Positions 14,782-23,258 of a stretch of DNA of 34,365 nucleotides are shown here, piece by piece. The notes beneath the pieces were generated by a model. It was not told where the DNA came from, ran no database searches, and saw nothing but the letters and a program-made list of their open reading frames with translations. This DNA is from Acidobacteriota bacterium. Lineage in GTDB: Bacteria > Acidobacteriota > Terriglobia > Terriglobales > Acidobacteriaceae. The DNA lies in assembly GCA_023410055.1 (NCBI GenBank), contig JAEYQK010000082.1:1-34365 (forward strand), given 5' to 3'. A program made the translations under genes and the position numbers. The first letter of the stretch is position 1, and the number at the start of each line of letters is the position of its first letter.

Positions 14782-16032
14782 CTATCCCAGCCGCATGGAC
14801 CACAGTAGTGCGGCCGTCGCAACAATCATGACGACCGTCGTGGTCCACGCAATGATGTTGAAGAAACGTGAGTTGACGTAGCGCCCCATCAATTCGTGTT
14901 TGTTGATCAGCAGCAGCATGAAGACGAGCACAAGCGGCAAGACGCATCCGTTTACAACTTGCGACAGAACCATCACCTTGATCAGCGGAAAATTAGGGAT
15001 CAGGATAACCCCGACTCCGGACGCAATCAGGATGGTGTACAGCCAATAGAAGACGGGCGCTTCGCGGAACTTCTTGCCGACTCCCGACTCGAAACCCAGT
15101 CCTTCGCAGACCGTGTATGCAGTCGAGAGCGGCAGGATAGAAGCAGCGAAGATGGATGCATTCAGCAAACCCGCAGCGAAGAGAATATACGCATATTGCC
15201 CGGCAAGGGGTTTCAGAGCCTGTGCGGCAGCGGCAGCATCCGTGATGTTGTTATATCCATGTACGTACAGGGTCGCGGCACAAGCCACCACGATGAACCA
15301 CGCCACGATGTCTGTGAAAATGCAGCCCGCAATTACATCGATTTTGGATGCCGAATACTCCTTGGCGCTGATCCCTTTCTCGACTACAGAAGACTGAAGA
15401 TAGAACTGCATCCACGGCGCAATAGTCGTTCCAACCATCCCGATCGCCATGTAGAGGTAGCCGCTCTGCTTGAACATCGCTGCAGGCGGCGGTGTTACAG
15501 TGGCAACCATAGCATCCATCCATTGGGGGCGTGCCAGAACTCCGGCGATGATATAAGCAAAATAGAAGAACGATGCAACCAGGAATATCTTCTCGACGCT
15601 CTTGTAATTCCCTTTTACAACAAGAAACCAGACGAAAATGCCGCCGATCGGAACGCTGATGTACTTTGAAACGCCAAACAATTCCATGCCGCTGGCAATT
15701 CCGGCGAATTCGGCAACCACATTGCCAAAATTGGTCACAAGAATTGCCAACATCATGAAGAAAGTGATTCGAAATCCGTACTCTTCCCGGATAAGGTCGC
15801 TGAGGCCTTTACCTGTAACCGCGCCCATGCGCGAGCACATTTCCTGGACGACGATCAGGGCGACCGTCGTGGGAATCAGGGTCCACAGCAGCATGTGGCC
15901 AAACTGGGCCCCGGCAGCCGAATACGTAAATATTCCGCCGGTGTCGTTGTCCACATTCGCCGTGATGAATCCAGGGCCGACAACGGCCATGAACATCAGG
16001 ATCCGGATTCTCCAGTTCTTCAGCCATCTCAT
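14782..16032 (-). CDS. NRAMP-family metal ion transporter with altered metal-site motifs
   Basis: A 416-aa integral membrane protein with about eleven helices and clear NRAMP layout. In TM1 the canonical DPGN is replaced by DNDTGG (residues 28-33). In TM6 the usual MPH region reads GTTIAPW (201-207), so the soft-metal-binding Met is Ala and the His is Trp. Classical Mn/Fe members keep both. NRAMP-related Mg2+ transporters are known to lack the Met, so Mg2+ or another hard ion is a reasonable guess; the true substrate is not settled. I chose the ATG at 16032 (MRWLKNWRIRI); an upstream TTG at 16110 would add 26 unlikely residues. Confidence 0.9.
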   Translation of the reverse strand: MRWLKNWRIRILMFMAVVGPGFITANVDNDTGGIFTYSAAGAQFGHMLLWTLIPTTVALIVVQEMCSRMGAVTGKGLSDLIREEYGFRITFFMMLAILVTNFGNVVAEFAGIASGMELFGVSKYISVPIGGIFVWFLVVKGNYKSVEKIFLVASFFYFAYIIAGVLARPQWMDAMVATVTPPPAAMFKQSGYLYMAIGMVGTTIAPWMQFYLQSSVVEKGISAKEYSASKIDVIAGCIFTDIVAWFIVVACAATLYVHGYNNITDAAAAAQALKPLAGQYAYILFAAGLLNASIFAASILPLSTAYTVCEGLGFESGVGKKFREAPVFYWLYTILIASGVGVILIPNFPLIKVMVLSQVVNGCVLPLVLVFMLLLINKHELMGRYVNSRFFNIIAWTTTVVMIVATAALLWSMRLG

Positions 16033-16189
16033 TAGCGCACTTCGGATGCAACAATTTCTCCGAATACGTCTCGAATAGCCAGAATAACCGCCAACTTGAA
16101 ATTGAGCCAAGCCGAAAACGTTCGATACGACGCTTTTTCACCCTCCCGAACGGCCAAGCAGATGTTCTGCGTGTCGCATCCAACTCGGG

Positions 16190-16752
16190 ATGAGAAGACA
16201 TATCCGATCATTACTGCTGCTTACCCTCGTGCTTGGTCCCAGCGCCCTTCTCGCCCAAAAGAATGAACTGGCGATTACCGCAGGTGGATACTTCCCTGCT
16301 GGCGCTAATACCAACTTGGGGATTTCCGGCGTGGTTGAAGGTAGCTTCGCCCACCGCATCTTTTCGGTTCCGACCGTGGGCATCTACGCCGAAATTCCAG
16401 TTGCCCGCACCTTCGACACCGGATTGAAATCGATCGGAGGAAACTACACTGGCACCTTCGTCACGCCCGGCCTCAAAGTGAAACTCGCCCCCAGTTTCTT
16501 CGCATCCCCATATTTTGTCGCAGGTGTCGGAATCGCCCACTTTGGCGCCAAGCTGGACACCGGTGCCACGACAGCCATACTTCAGCCGCGTACGATATCG
16601 GTGGTGGCCTCGACGTGAAGGTCTTCCCCTTCGTCAGTCTCCGGGGTGAGATTCGCAACTTCAATTCCGGAGGAGTTGGCTTTATCGTGCCCGGCGTGTC
16701 CGGGCGCCAAAACAACATCCTTGCAACGGGCGGAATCGTCCTGCGCTTCTAG
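16190..16752 (+). pseudogene. Outer-membrane beta-barrel protein gene with a frameshift
   Basis: The first frame gives a signal peptide (MRRHIRSLLLLTLVLGPSALLAQ) and amphipathic strands (LAITAGGYFPAG, VGIYAEIPVAR, SPYFVAGVGIAHFGAK) and stops at 16618. The natural continuation is in another frame: AYDIGGGLDVKVFPFVSLRG, then further strands and a final TGGIVLRF ending with an aromatic Phe just before TAG at 16750-16752, as expected for a beta-barrel. The shift lies at about 16575-16595. Joined, the protein would be about 187 aa, normal for a small eight-stranded porin-like OMP. It may be a true pseudogene, a sequencing error, or programmed slippage. Confidence 0.8.
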
Positions 16753-16797
16753 GAAGTCACAACATGCGATCCCGTTCGGAATGTTAAAATCAAGTCA

Positions 16798-17634
16798 GTG
16801 AAGCCGAATATTCGCCTGTTGGCGCTCGACATCGACGGGACGCTGCTCAACCCACACTTTCAGATTTCTGCTGCCGATCTCGCAGCTCTGCACCGCGCTC
16901 ACGACTGCGGCGTAGAAGTAGTTCTGGGTACTGGGCGTCGCCATCATTTTGCCATGCCGGTCGCTCAAGCTCTCGGCTTTGACGTCTGGCTGATCAGTTC
17001 AAATGGGGCAGTGACAAAGTCCACCCACGGCGAGTTGTTTCATCGCGACCTACTGCCAACCACTGTCGCCCGACAATTTGTTTCCCACATGACCTGCTTC
17101 CGGCCCAACTTGGTTCTGACTTTCGACGTCGAAGGACATGGTGCGCTCGTCATCGAAAGTACCGAAACGCTGAACGGCTCTATTCAGCGCTGGATGGAAA
17201 AGAACGCCGAGTTTATACAAACCGTCGTTCCTATTGAGGACTCGCTCCAAGCTGATCCCATTCAGGCGATGCTTTGCGGCTCGATCGCGCAAATGAAAAA
17301 GGCAGAACGGCATCTTGCGACCGCAGATTTCCTTTCCGAGATTACAGCCCTGAAAACTCAATACGACGCCCGCGATCTCTGTATTCTGGATTTTCTGACG
17401 AAAGACTGTTCGAAAGGACACGCCCTAAAGCGCTGGGCTGCACACCGCGGTTTTCGTCGCGAAGAAGTGATGGCCATTGGCGACAACTACAATGATTTAG
17501 AAATGCTTGAATTCGCTGGAATCCCGTTCATAATGGGCAATGCCAGTGACGACATCAAGTCCAACGGCTTTCGGGTGACGCTCGGAAATGATCAGAGCGG
17601 CGTTGCCGCAGCGTTGCAGGAAGTTGGAATTTAG
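16798..17634 (+). CDS. Cof-type HAD-superfamily hydrolase
   Basis: A 278-aa phosphatase of the HAD IIB (Cof) subfamily. Motif I is LALDIDGTLL (nucleophile Asp11, acid-base Asp13), motif II is ISSNGA, and motif III/IV are KGHALKRWAAHRG and VMAIGDNYNDLEMLEFAG. The middle cap domain covers about residues 85-195. Relatives hydrolyse sugar phosphates, flavin or nucleotide phosphates; the substrate is not predictable. The start is a GTG at 16798. It is the first intact gene of the long plus-strand run and is separated from the broken OMP gene by 45 bp. Confidence 0.93.
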   Translation: MKPNIRLLALDIDGTLLNPHFQISAADLAALHRAHDCGVEVVLGTGRRHHFAMPVAQALGFDVWLISSNGAVTKSTHGELFHRDLLPTTVARQFVSHMTCFRPNLVLTFDVEGHGALVIESTETLNGSIQRWMEKNAEFIQTVVPIEDSLQADPIQAMLCGSIAQMKKAERHLATADFLSEITALKTQYDARDLCILDFLTKDCSKGHALKRWAAHRGFRREEVMAIGDNYNDLEMLEFAGIPFIMGNASDDIKSNGFRVTLGNDQSGVAAALQEVGI

Positions 17635-17658
17635 CCATCTCAATTTGCTTTCCGAACT

Positions 17659-18447
17659 TTGAAAAAGGTAGTCCAATTCGCATTGCTCTTCGCGGCTGTT
17701 GCAGCTCCGTCTTTCATAAATGCCGCCGATCTTGCCATCCTTCAAAACGGTTTTGAAATTCGTCACGAACAACGCGAGAGCATCGGAACCAATACACGAC
17801 TCTACCTCTCAGATGACCTCGCAGTCGGTTACGTTGATGTTCCAACAGATCAGATCGTACGCTACGAGCACGACAACTCGATAAAGCCGAAGCCAATCGC
17901 TTTAGAACGCCCCGATCCAAAACCAGCAACTGCCGACATCAAGGCTGTGGTCGATGAGGCCAGCAAAACGCACTCAATCGATCCGGATCTCATCAACAGC
18001 GTCATTCACGCCGAAAGCCGTTTCAATCCCCGTGCCGTATCGCCGAAAGGCGCTCAGGGACTCATGCAACTCATGCCCGGTACAGCATCGCAACTCGGGG
18101 TGAACGACGCTTTCGACCCACATGCCAACGTGAACGCGGGTACCCGCTACCTAAATGATCTTTTGCTTCGTTATAACGACGATATGGTGAAGGCTCTTGC
18201 TGCGTACAATGCCGGCCCACACCGCGTGGATAAGTACAAGGGCGTCCCTCCGTATCGCGAAACGCGAAGCTACGTGGCCAACATTATCCGTGATTTCAAC
18301 CAGAAGAAACTCGCGCAGCAACAGGCCAAAGCCCAGCAGAAACCGCCCCTTGCCCCTGCCAAGAGATCTCTGGCTCAGAAACGCCAGCCTCAACGAACCT
18401 CGGCTCCGTCCCGCAAACAAGCTCCAGCCAGCACTGCGGGACAGTAG
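17659..18447 (+). CDS. Lytic transglycosylase (SLT-type) with signal peptide
   Basis: A 262-aa exported enzyme that cuts peptidoglycan glycan strands. Signal peptide at residues 1-22 (VVQFALLFAAVAAPSFINA). The SLT domain spans about 95-220: catalytic Glu119 in VIHAESRFNPRAVS, then KGAQGLMQLMPGTA, VNAGTRYLNDLL and ALAAYNAGPHRVDKY. A basic, Gln/Ala/Pro-rich tail follows (about 220-262). The start is a TTG at 17659, 24 bp after the HAD stop codon, so these two genes are likely co-transcribed. The segment between signal peptide and SLT domain is unassigned. Confidence 0.94.
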   Translation: MKKVVQFALLFAAVAAPSFINAADLAILQNGFEIRHEQRESIGTNTRLYLSDDLAVGYVDVPTDQIVRYEHDNSIKPKPIALERPDPKPATADIKAVVDEASKTHSIDPDLINSVIHAESRFNPRAVSPKGAQGLMQLMPGTASQLGVNDAFDPHANVNAGTRYLNDLLLRYNDDMVKALAAYNAGPHRVDKYKGVPPYRETRSYVANIIRDFNQKKLAQQQAKAQQKPPLAPAKRSLAQKRQPQRTSAPSRKQAPASTAGQ

Positions 18448-18538
18448 TACATCGTTCTAACTCGTTGACCCGAATGCCACTTCTAATTTAGCTTCTAATT
18501 TCGTTTAAAACTAAAGCCTCGACGGAACCGCCACATAC

Positions 18539-19630
18539 ATGAACAAAAAGCGCATCCTCTTGCTGCTGCTCGTAACCGCCATCTTGGGAGCGCTTATCTA
18601 TTTGCAGTTCCGAACCTGGCAGAAATTCGACTGGCGGACCTTCGCGCATGTCACCAAAGACCTGAACTGGAAGCTCATCGCAGTAGCGGTCTTGATAATT
18701 TATGTGACCTACGTTTTGCGCGCTCTGCGATGGAAGATATTCCTACGCCCTGTATGCGACGCCGATTTCAAGAGTATGCTCGGACCGCAGTTTATTGGTT
18801 TCACCGGACTTGCTCTTCTCGGGCGACCCGGTGAACTCATTCGTCCATACCTCATCGCGAAGAAGGAAAACCTTACTTTCTCTTCACAGGTCGCGGTTTG
18901 GGCGGTCGAACGGATTTTCGACATTGGGGCGTTTGCGGTGCTCATGGCAATTGATGTATTTGCCTTTTCGGGCACGTTCTCAATCCCTGCGAACTTCTAT
19001 GTCTCAGCACACCTCTGGAAGATCAACTTCTCTGTGAGATTCGTGGTACTCCTGATGATCTTCGGAGTCTTCTTGTTGGGAGCAGTGGCGTTTATGGCCT
19101 GGGCCGCCTACAAGATACGCTCCAACACGACGGGCGTAGCGAACTGGCTAGAAGGCAAAATCGCTGTCATTTCGAAAAACCTGGCCTCGGCTGTGTGTCA
19201 CAAGGTTCGTGCATTCGGGGCTGGGTTGAACACAATCCACGACCGGCGAGCGTTCACTCAGCTGACTTTCGTGTCTCTTCTAATCTGGTTACTCATCGCG
19301 CTCGCATACTTCACCATTCTAAGTTGCTACCCAAAATCTATGCAGCCCCAAGATGTGCTTCTATTGATGGGTGCGAGTATGGTGGGATCGCTGCTCCAGC
19401 TACCTGCGGTAGGAGGTGGCTCACAACTCGCCACTATTGGCGTGATGTGGAAGGTCTTCTCGTTTCCGCAGGAACAAGCCGTCAGTGCCGGTATTATGCT
19501 CTGGCTGGTCACTTTTGTGACCTGCGTCCCGGTAGGCCTCATCTTCGCTCGTTTCGAGCATGTCTCCCTCCGCAAGGTCTCCGCAGAGACCCAGCACGAA
19601 GAACAAGGCGCAGAGGCTTTGGAGAATTAG
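18539..19630 (+). CDS. Lysylphosphatidylglycerol synthase TM-region family protein (UPF0104)
   Basis: A 363-aa polytopic membrane protein. The family pattern is seen in VTYVLRALRWKIFLRP, FTGLALLGRPGELIRPYLIAKKEN and VERIFDIGAFAVL in the N-terminal half, and in LLQLPAVGGGSQLATIGVMW near the C-terminus. This domain is the flippase-like part of MprF; alone it has no catalytic LPG-synthase domain. Relatives are implicated in lipid or polyprenyl-linked glycan handling. The last 20 residues are charged and cytoplasmic. Upstream (18448-18538) is an AT-rich gap with a repeated CTTCTAATTT but no clear promoter. Confidence 0.88.
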   Translation: MNKKRILLLLLVTAILGALIYLQFRTWQKFDWRTFAHVTKDLNWKLIAVAVLIIYVTYVLRALRWKIFLRPVCDADFKSMLGPQFIGFTGLALLGRPGELIRPYLIAKKENLTFSSQVAVWAVERIFDIGAFAVLMAIDVFAFSGTFSIPANFYVSAHLWKINFSVRFVVLLMIFGVFLLGAVAFMAWAAYKIRSNTTGVANWLEGKIAVISKNLASAVCHKVRAFGAGLNTIHDRRAFTQLTFVSLLIWLLIALAYFTILSCYPKSMQPQDVLLLMGASMVGSLLQLPAVGGGSQLATIGVMWKVFSFPQEQAVSAGIMLWLVTFVTCVPVGLIFARFEHVSLRKVSAETQHEEQGAEALEN

Positions 19631-19658
19631 CTCCATCCATCTTCGGTGTTGGGGAAAT

Positions 19659-19682
19659 CGCCCGATCACTCGATGCCCCGAT
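19659..19682. repeat. Degenerate 8-bp tandem repeat (NNCCCGAT x3) upstream of nrdR
   Basis: Three adjoining octamers: CGCCCGAT, CACTCGAT and GCCCCGAT. They match the array at 10511-10542 in unit and phase and lie in the 108-bp gap before nrdR. Confidence 0.65.
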
Positions 19683-19738
19683 TCTTCCCCCTGTTACAAT
19701 GAACTCGCAGTGCGACATACTGTTACCCTGGTGCGCCG

Positions 19739-20242
19739 ATGAAATGTCCCTTTTGCGGATTTCTCAATGACAAGGTAGTAGATTCGCGGGAGAGCAAAGA
19801 GGCGGAGTCCATCCGCCGTCGACGCGAGTGTCTCGAGTGCGGCAAGCGCTACACCACCTACGAGCGCATCGACGAGATTCCATACATGGTCGTCAAGAAG
19901 GACGGACGCCGCGAGAAATTCGAACGCCAGAAAGTCCTCAATGGCCTGCTTCGCGCTTGTGAAAAGCGCCCCGTCTCGATGTCAAAGTTGGAAAACCTCG
20001 TTAACGAGACCGAGTCGTTCGTTATAGACTCCCCTGAGCGCGAGCGCAAAACCACCGAGATCGGCGAGTTCATCATGAACGAACTCAAAAAACTCGACAA
20101 AGTCGCTTACGTGCGCTTTGCCTCCGTTTACCTCGATTTCAAAGACGCCTCGGAGTTCCTCTCCGAACTGCAGGACCTGCTCAGGACCAAAGACGCTGGC
20201 AACTCCAAACAGAAGTCCGGGACTAAGGTGCCGGCCCAGTAA
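19739..20242 (+). CDS. nrdR: Transcriptional repressor NrdR
   Basis: A 167-aa ATP/dATP-sensing repressor of ribonucleotide reductase genes. The N-terminal zinc ribbon uses Cys3, Cys6, Cys31 and Cys34 (MKCPFCG, CLECGKRY), preceded by the basic stretch SIRRRRE. The ATP-cone domain follows (MVVKKDGRREKFERQKVLNGLLRACEKRPVS). The C-terminal 20 residues are a Lys/Ser tail. No nrd gene is in the window, so it acts on targets elsewhere. It precedes the isocitrate dehydrogenase gene by 50 bp. Confidence 0.97.
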   Translation: MKCPFCGFLNDKVVDSRESKEAESIRRRRECLECGKRYTTYERIDEIPYMVVKKDGRREKFERQKVLNGLLRACEKRPVSMSKLENLVNETESFVIDSPERERKTTEIGEFIMNELKKLDKVAYVRFASVYLDFKDASEFLSELQDLLRTKDAGNSKQKSGTKVPAQ

Positions 20243-20292
20243 CAGCAAACTTCTGCCACCATTCATTTTAGGTGCGTATCTAAGGTGAGTAT

Positions 20293-21330
20293 ATGGCCTA
20301 TAAGATCACGCTCATACCAGGCGATGGAATCGGACCCGAGATAACAGCCGCAGTCGTTCGGGTCCTCGAAGCAACCGGGCTAAAGTTCGAGTGGGAGCGT
20401 TTCGAAGTCGGCGCAGAAGCCTTCGAACACACAGGCGAATACATTCCGCACGACCTCATCGACTCCTTCGAACGCACTCAAGTCGGCCTTAAAGGCCCCG
20501 TTACGACACCCATTGGCGGCGGGTTCCCCAGCATTAACGTCACCCTGCGGAAGAAGTTCGAGCTCTACGCGAACCTCCGCCCCATCCGCAATCTGCCGAC
20601 TGTTCCGACGCGTTATCCCGACGTCGACCTCGTCATCGTCCGCGAGAACACTGAAGGTCTGTACTCGGGTATCGAACACGAAGTTGTGCCCGGCGTCGTC
20701 GAGAGCCTGAAGATCATTACCCGCAAAGCTTCAACCCGTATTGCCCGCTTCGCCTTCGAATACGCTCGCAAATACGGACGCAAGAAGATTCACTCGATCC
20801 ACAAGGCCAACATCATGAAGATGTCCGACGGCCTCTTCATCAAGTGCTCCCGCGAAGTCTCGCGAGAATATCCCGAAATCACTTACGGCGAACACATCGT
20901 CGACAACACCTGCATGCAACTGGTGACAAATCCCTACCAGTACGACATGCTGCTCCTCGAGAACCTGTACGGCGACATCGTAAGCGACCTCTGCGCAGCA
21001 TTCGTCGGCGGACTCGGCCTCGTTCCCGGCGCCAACATCGGCGACGGTTGCGCCATCTTCGAAGCCGTTCACGGTTCAGCCCCCGATATCGCCGGCAAGC
21101 ATATCGCAAATCCCACGGCCCTAATGCGCTCCGCAAACATGATGCTGCGTCATTTGGGCGAGACGGCAATGGCCGACCGCGTCCGCGCTTCGATTCACGA
21201 GGTCTATCGCCAGAAGAAGCACCTGACACGCGATATGGGCGGCACTGCCAGCACCGAAGAATTCGCGGACGCCGTAATCGAAGTAATGCAGAGCGGTCAT
21301 GAGCTTCCGAAAACCGCAAAGGTCGGATAA
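20293..21330 (+). CDS. icd: NAD-dependent isocitrate dehydrogenase family protein
   Basis: A 345-aa beta-decarboxylating dehydrogenase. The family blocks are present: TLIPGDGIGPEIT, substrate-binding ELYANLRPIRNLP, VIVRENTEGLYSGIEHE, the catalytic Lys in IHKANIMKMSDGLF, the metal-binding YGDIVSDLCAAFVGGLGLVPGANIG and HGSAPDIAGK. The NTEGLYSGIEHEVVPG form and the short length match NAD-IDH rather than isopropylmalate dehydrogenase. The reaction is isocitrate to 2-oxoglutarate, CO2 and NADH in the citric acid cycle. AAGGTGAG lies ahead of the ATG. The next gene starts 4 bp after its stop, so the two are translationally close. Confidence 0.92.
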   Translation: MAYKITLIPGDGIGPEITAAVVRVLEATGLKFEWERFEVGAEAFEHTGEYIPHDLIDSFERTQVGLKGPVTTPIGGGFPSINVTLRKKFELYANLRPIRNLPTVPTRYPDVDLVIVRENTEGLYSGIEHEVVPGVVESLKIITRKASTRIARFAFEYARKYGRKKIHSIHKANIMKMSDGLFIKCSREVSREYPEITYGEHIVDNTCMQLVTNPYQYDMLLLENLYGDIVSDLCAAFVGGLGLVPGANIGDGCAIFEAVHGSAPDIAGKHIANPTALMRSANMMLRHLGETAMADRVRASIHEVYRQKKHLTRDMGGTASTEEFADAVIEVMQSGHELPKTAKVG

Positions 21331-21334
21331 CACC

Positions 21335-22108
21335 ATGTGCGCACGACTGGCTTCTGCAACGTTCGCTATATTCTCCCTGTTCGCTTTGACAGCGTGCAAT
21401 GGCAAGCCCACTACGCCTCAATCACCCCAGTCCACAGTCAAGCGGACCGTCGACATGACCACCGCTGCAAACGTGAGCGGAGTGGTAAAGTTCACTGGTA
21501 CAGCCCCCAAACCCATGTCCGTCGACATGTCCGCCGATCCAGCCTGCAAAGGCCAGAATCTTGTTCAGCCAATAGCTGCCAAGAACGGCAATCTTGCCAA
21601 CGTATTCGTCTACGTGAAGGATGGTCTTGGTTCTTCCGGATGGAACTACTCCGGTCCGCAGGTTGAAATCAAGCAGCAGGGCTGCAAATACGTCCCGCAC
21701 GTGGTGGGAGTCATGACCGGACAGGAGGTCCGGATCGTCAACGCCGACGATACCATGCACAACATTCATCCCATGCCGCAGCACAACCACGAATGGAACG
21801 CTGCTCAAATGTCGCACGGCGAGCCGCTGGTGAAGAAGTTCGACACTCCCGAACTGATGATTCCCGTGAAGTGCAACCAGCATCCGTGGATGAAGATGTA
21901 CGTCAATGTGGCCGACAGTCCATTCTTCGCCGTCACAGATGAAAATGGAAGATTCAACATCACTGGCCTGCCTCCCGGGACCTACACCATCGCCGCCATC
22001 CACGAGACTCTCGGGGAGCAAACTCAGCAGTTGACGATCGGCCCTAAAGAATCCAAGAGCCTGAGCTTTACCTTCTCTGCACAAAATAGCGAAGCCGCAG
22101 CTAAGTGA
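21335..22108 (+). CDS. Cupredoxin-like lipoprotein with carboxypeptidase-regulatory-like domain
   Basis: A 257-aa lipoprotein: the lipobox LTAC puts the lipidated Cys at residue 21. A cupredoxin-type beta domain follows, with candidate type-1 copper ligands His in DDTMHNIHPMP and the Cys, His and Met of CNQHPWMKM. The last third (FAVTDENGRFNITGLPPGTYTIAAIHETLG) is a carboxypeptidase-regulatory-like beta-sandwich. The ATG at 21335 is right after the icd stop and starts a proper signal peptide; an earlier in-frame ATG at 21299 overlaps icd. Its place next to ctaA and ctaB points to an electron carrier or copper donor for the terminal oxidase, which is inference. Confidence 0.87.
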   Translation: MCARLASATFAIFSLFALTACNGKPTTPQSPQSTVKRTVDMTTAANVSGVVKFTGTAPKPMSVDMSADPACKGQNLVQPIAAKNGNLANVFVYVKDGLGSSGWNYSGPQVEIKQQGCKYVPHVVGVMTGQEVRIVNADDTMHNIHPMPQHNHEWNAAQMSHGEPLVKKFDTPELMIPVKCNQHPWMKMYVNVADSPFFAVTDENGRFNITGLPPGTYTIAAIHETLGEQTQQLTIGPKESKSLSFTFSAQNSEAAAK

Positions 22109-22127
22109 CCTGCATCTAAGCAGTTCG

Positions 22128-22155
22128 GAAGGGGCAACACTCGTTGTTGTTCCTT
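22128..22155 (+). terminator. Hairpin downstream of the cupredoxin lipoprotein gene
   Basis: GAAGGGGCAACA (22128-22139) can pair with TGTTGTTCCTTC (22145-22156) using one G-U pair, around a short loop. It starts 20 bp after the stop codon. Only TTT follows a few bases later, so it may be a weak terminator. A second hairpin, CCGGGCG (22167-22173) with CGCCCGG (22183-22189), lies next to it. Confidence 0.5.
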
Positions 22156-22271
22156 CTGCTTTCATGCCGGGCGGCGTGGGGTCGCCCGGAGTATTCAATC
22201 GGGCCCGCTTGGATTGTGATCGCACAGCGTAGAGTCTTACATTTCCGGCGCGACACAGGAAGGAGGCAGTC

Positions 22272-23258
22272 CTGAACTCTCAAACAACCTCTCAGGGACC
22301 TGGTCCGACTCAGGCTCTGCGCGGGATGCAACTGACGCCCTACAACAAGAGCCTTCATTACTTCGCCATCTTTACCGCCTGCGCCACCTTTCTCCTCATC
22401 ATCGCGGGAGCACTCGTAACCAGCAACGACGCCGGTTTGTCAGTTCCCGACTGGCCTACATCTTTCGGATCACTCTACCGCCTTCCTCGCATGGTTGGCG
22501 GCGTAAAGTTCGAACATAGCCATCGCATGATCGCCGAATTTATCGGCGTTCTGACCATCGTCATCGCGCTGTGGACCTGGCGCGCTGACCGCCGCCCATG
22601 GATGAAGCGCCTGGGTATTGCCGCTCTCGGGACTGTCATTGCCCAAGGTGTTCTCGGTGGAATCACCGTTCTGAACTTCCTACCGCCCGCTGTATCCACG
22701 GCTCACGCCGTTGTCGGTCAGACATTCTTCTGCATCGCAGTATGCATCGCGCTGTTCACCGGCCCTCGCTGGGTCGGAGAACAGCCGCGAACGGCTCCTG
22801 AGCTTCACCGACCTGCCTTACTGACCCTGTCTCTTTTGTCGATCGCCGTGATTTACGTGCAGCTGATTCTGGGAGGCATGTTCCGCCACAAGGGCATGGG
22901 ATGGGAGCCACACTTGCTCAACGCTGCTCTGGTTACGTTCCTGCTTACCTGGACCTGTGTCCGGGCGCTTATGCGGTTTTCCGAAATCGAAGCGATCCGA
23001 AGGCCCGCAATCACCTTGCTTAGTCTTCTCATGCTTCAGCTATCTCTGGGCTTCTACGCTTTCATCGAGAAAGTCATGCTGGGACTCAACGCGGTGCAAC
23101 CGACCGGATCACAAGTGCTAGCGACGGTTGCCCACACCGCAACTGGTGCCCTCGTACTCGCGACCAGCATCGTGCTCGCTATTCAGACTTGGCGACATGT
23201 TCCGGTCCTTGGTGAAGAACGCGTCCCTGCCCGGAACCAGAAGGCGGTCACAGCTTGA
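22272..23258 (+). CDS. ctaA: Heme A synthase (COX15/CtaA)
   Basis: An eight-helix membrane enzyme that oxidises the methyl group of heme O to a formyl group. Family motifs: IIAGALVTSNDAGLSVPDWPTSFG, the heme-ligand His in FEHSHRMIAEF, and in the second half IYVQLILGGMFRHKG and TVAHTATGAL. The first ATG in frame is at 22326 (310 aa), but it has no clear ribosome site. A perfect AGGAGG (22261-22266) lies five bases before CTG at 22272, which is in frame and would add 18 residues (LNSQTTSQGPGPTQALRG). I give that start as the more likely one; the ATG is the fallback. It overlaps ctaB by four bases. Confidence 0.9.
   Translation: MNSQTTSQGPGPTQALRGMQLTPYNKSLHYFAIFTACATFLLIIAGALVTSNDAGLSVPDWPTSFGSLYRLPRMVGGVKFEHSHRMIAEFIGVLTIVIALWTWRADRRPWMKRLGIAALGTVIAQGVLGGITVLNFLPPAVSTAHAVVGQTFFCIAVCIALFTGPRWVGEQPRTAPELHRPALLTLSLLSIAVIYVQLILGGMFRHKGMGWEPHLLNAALVTFLLTWTCVRALMRFSEIEAIRRPAITLLSLLMLQLSLGFYAFIEKVMLGLNAVQPTGSQVLATVAHTATGALVLATSIVLAIQTWRHVPVLGEERVPARNQKAVTA

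Noticed and set aside
20844..21421. Large Arg-rich frames on both strands within icd
   Set aside because: Antisense or shifted shadows of the dehydrogenase gene.
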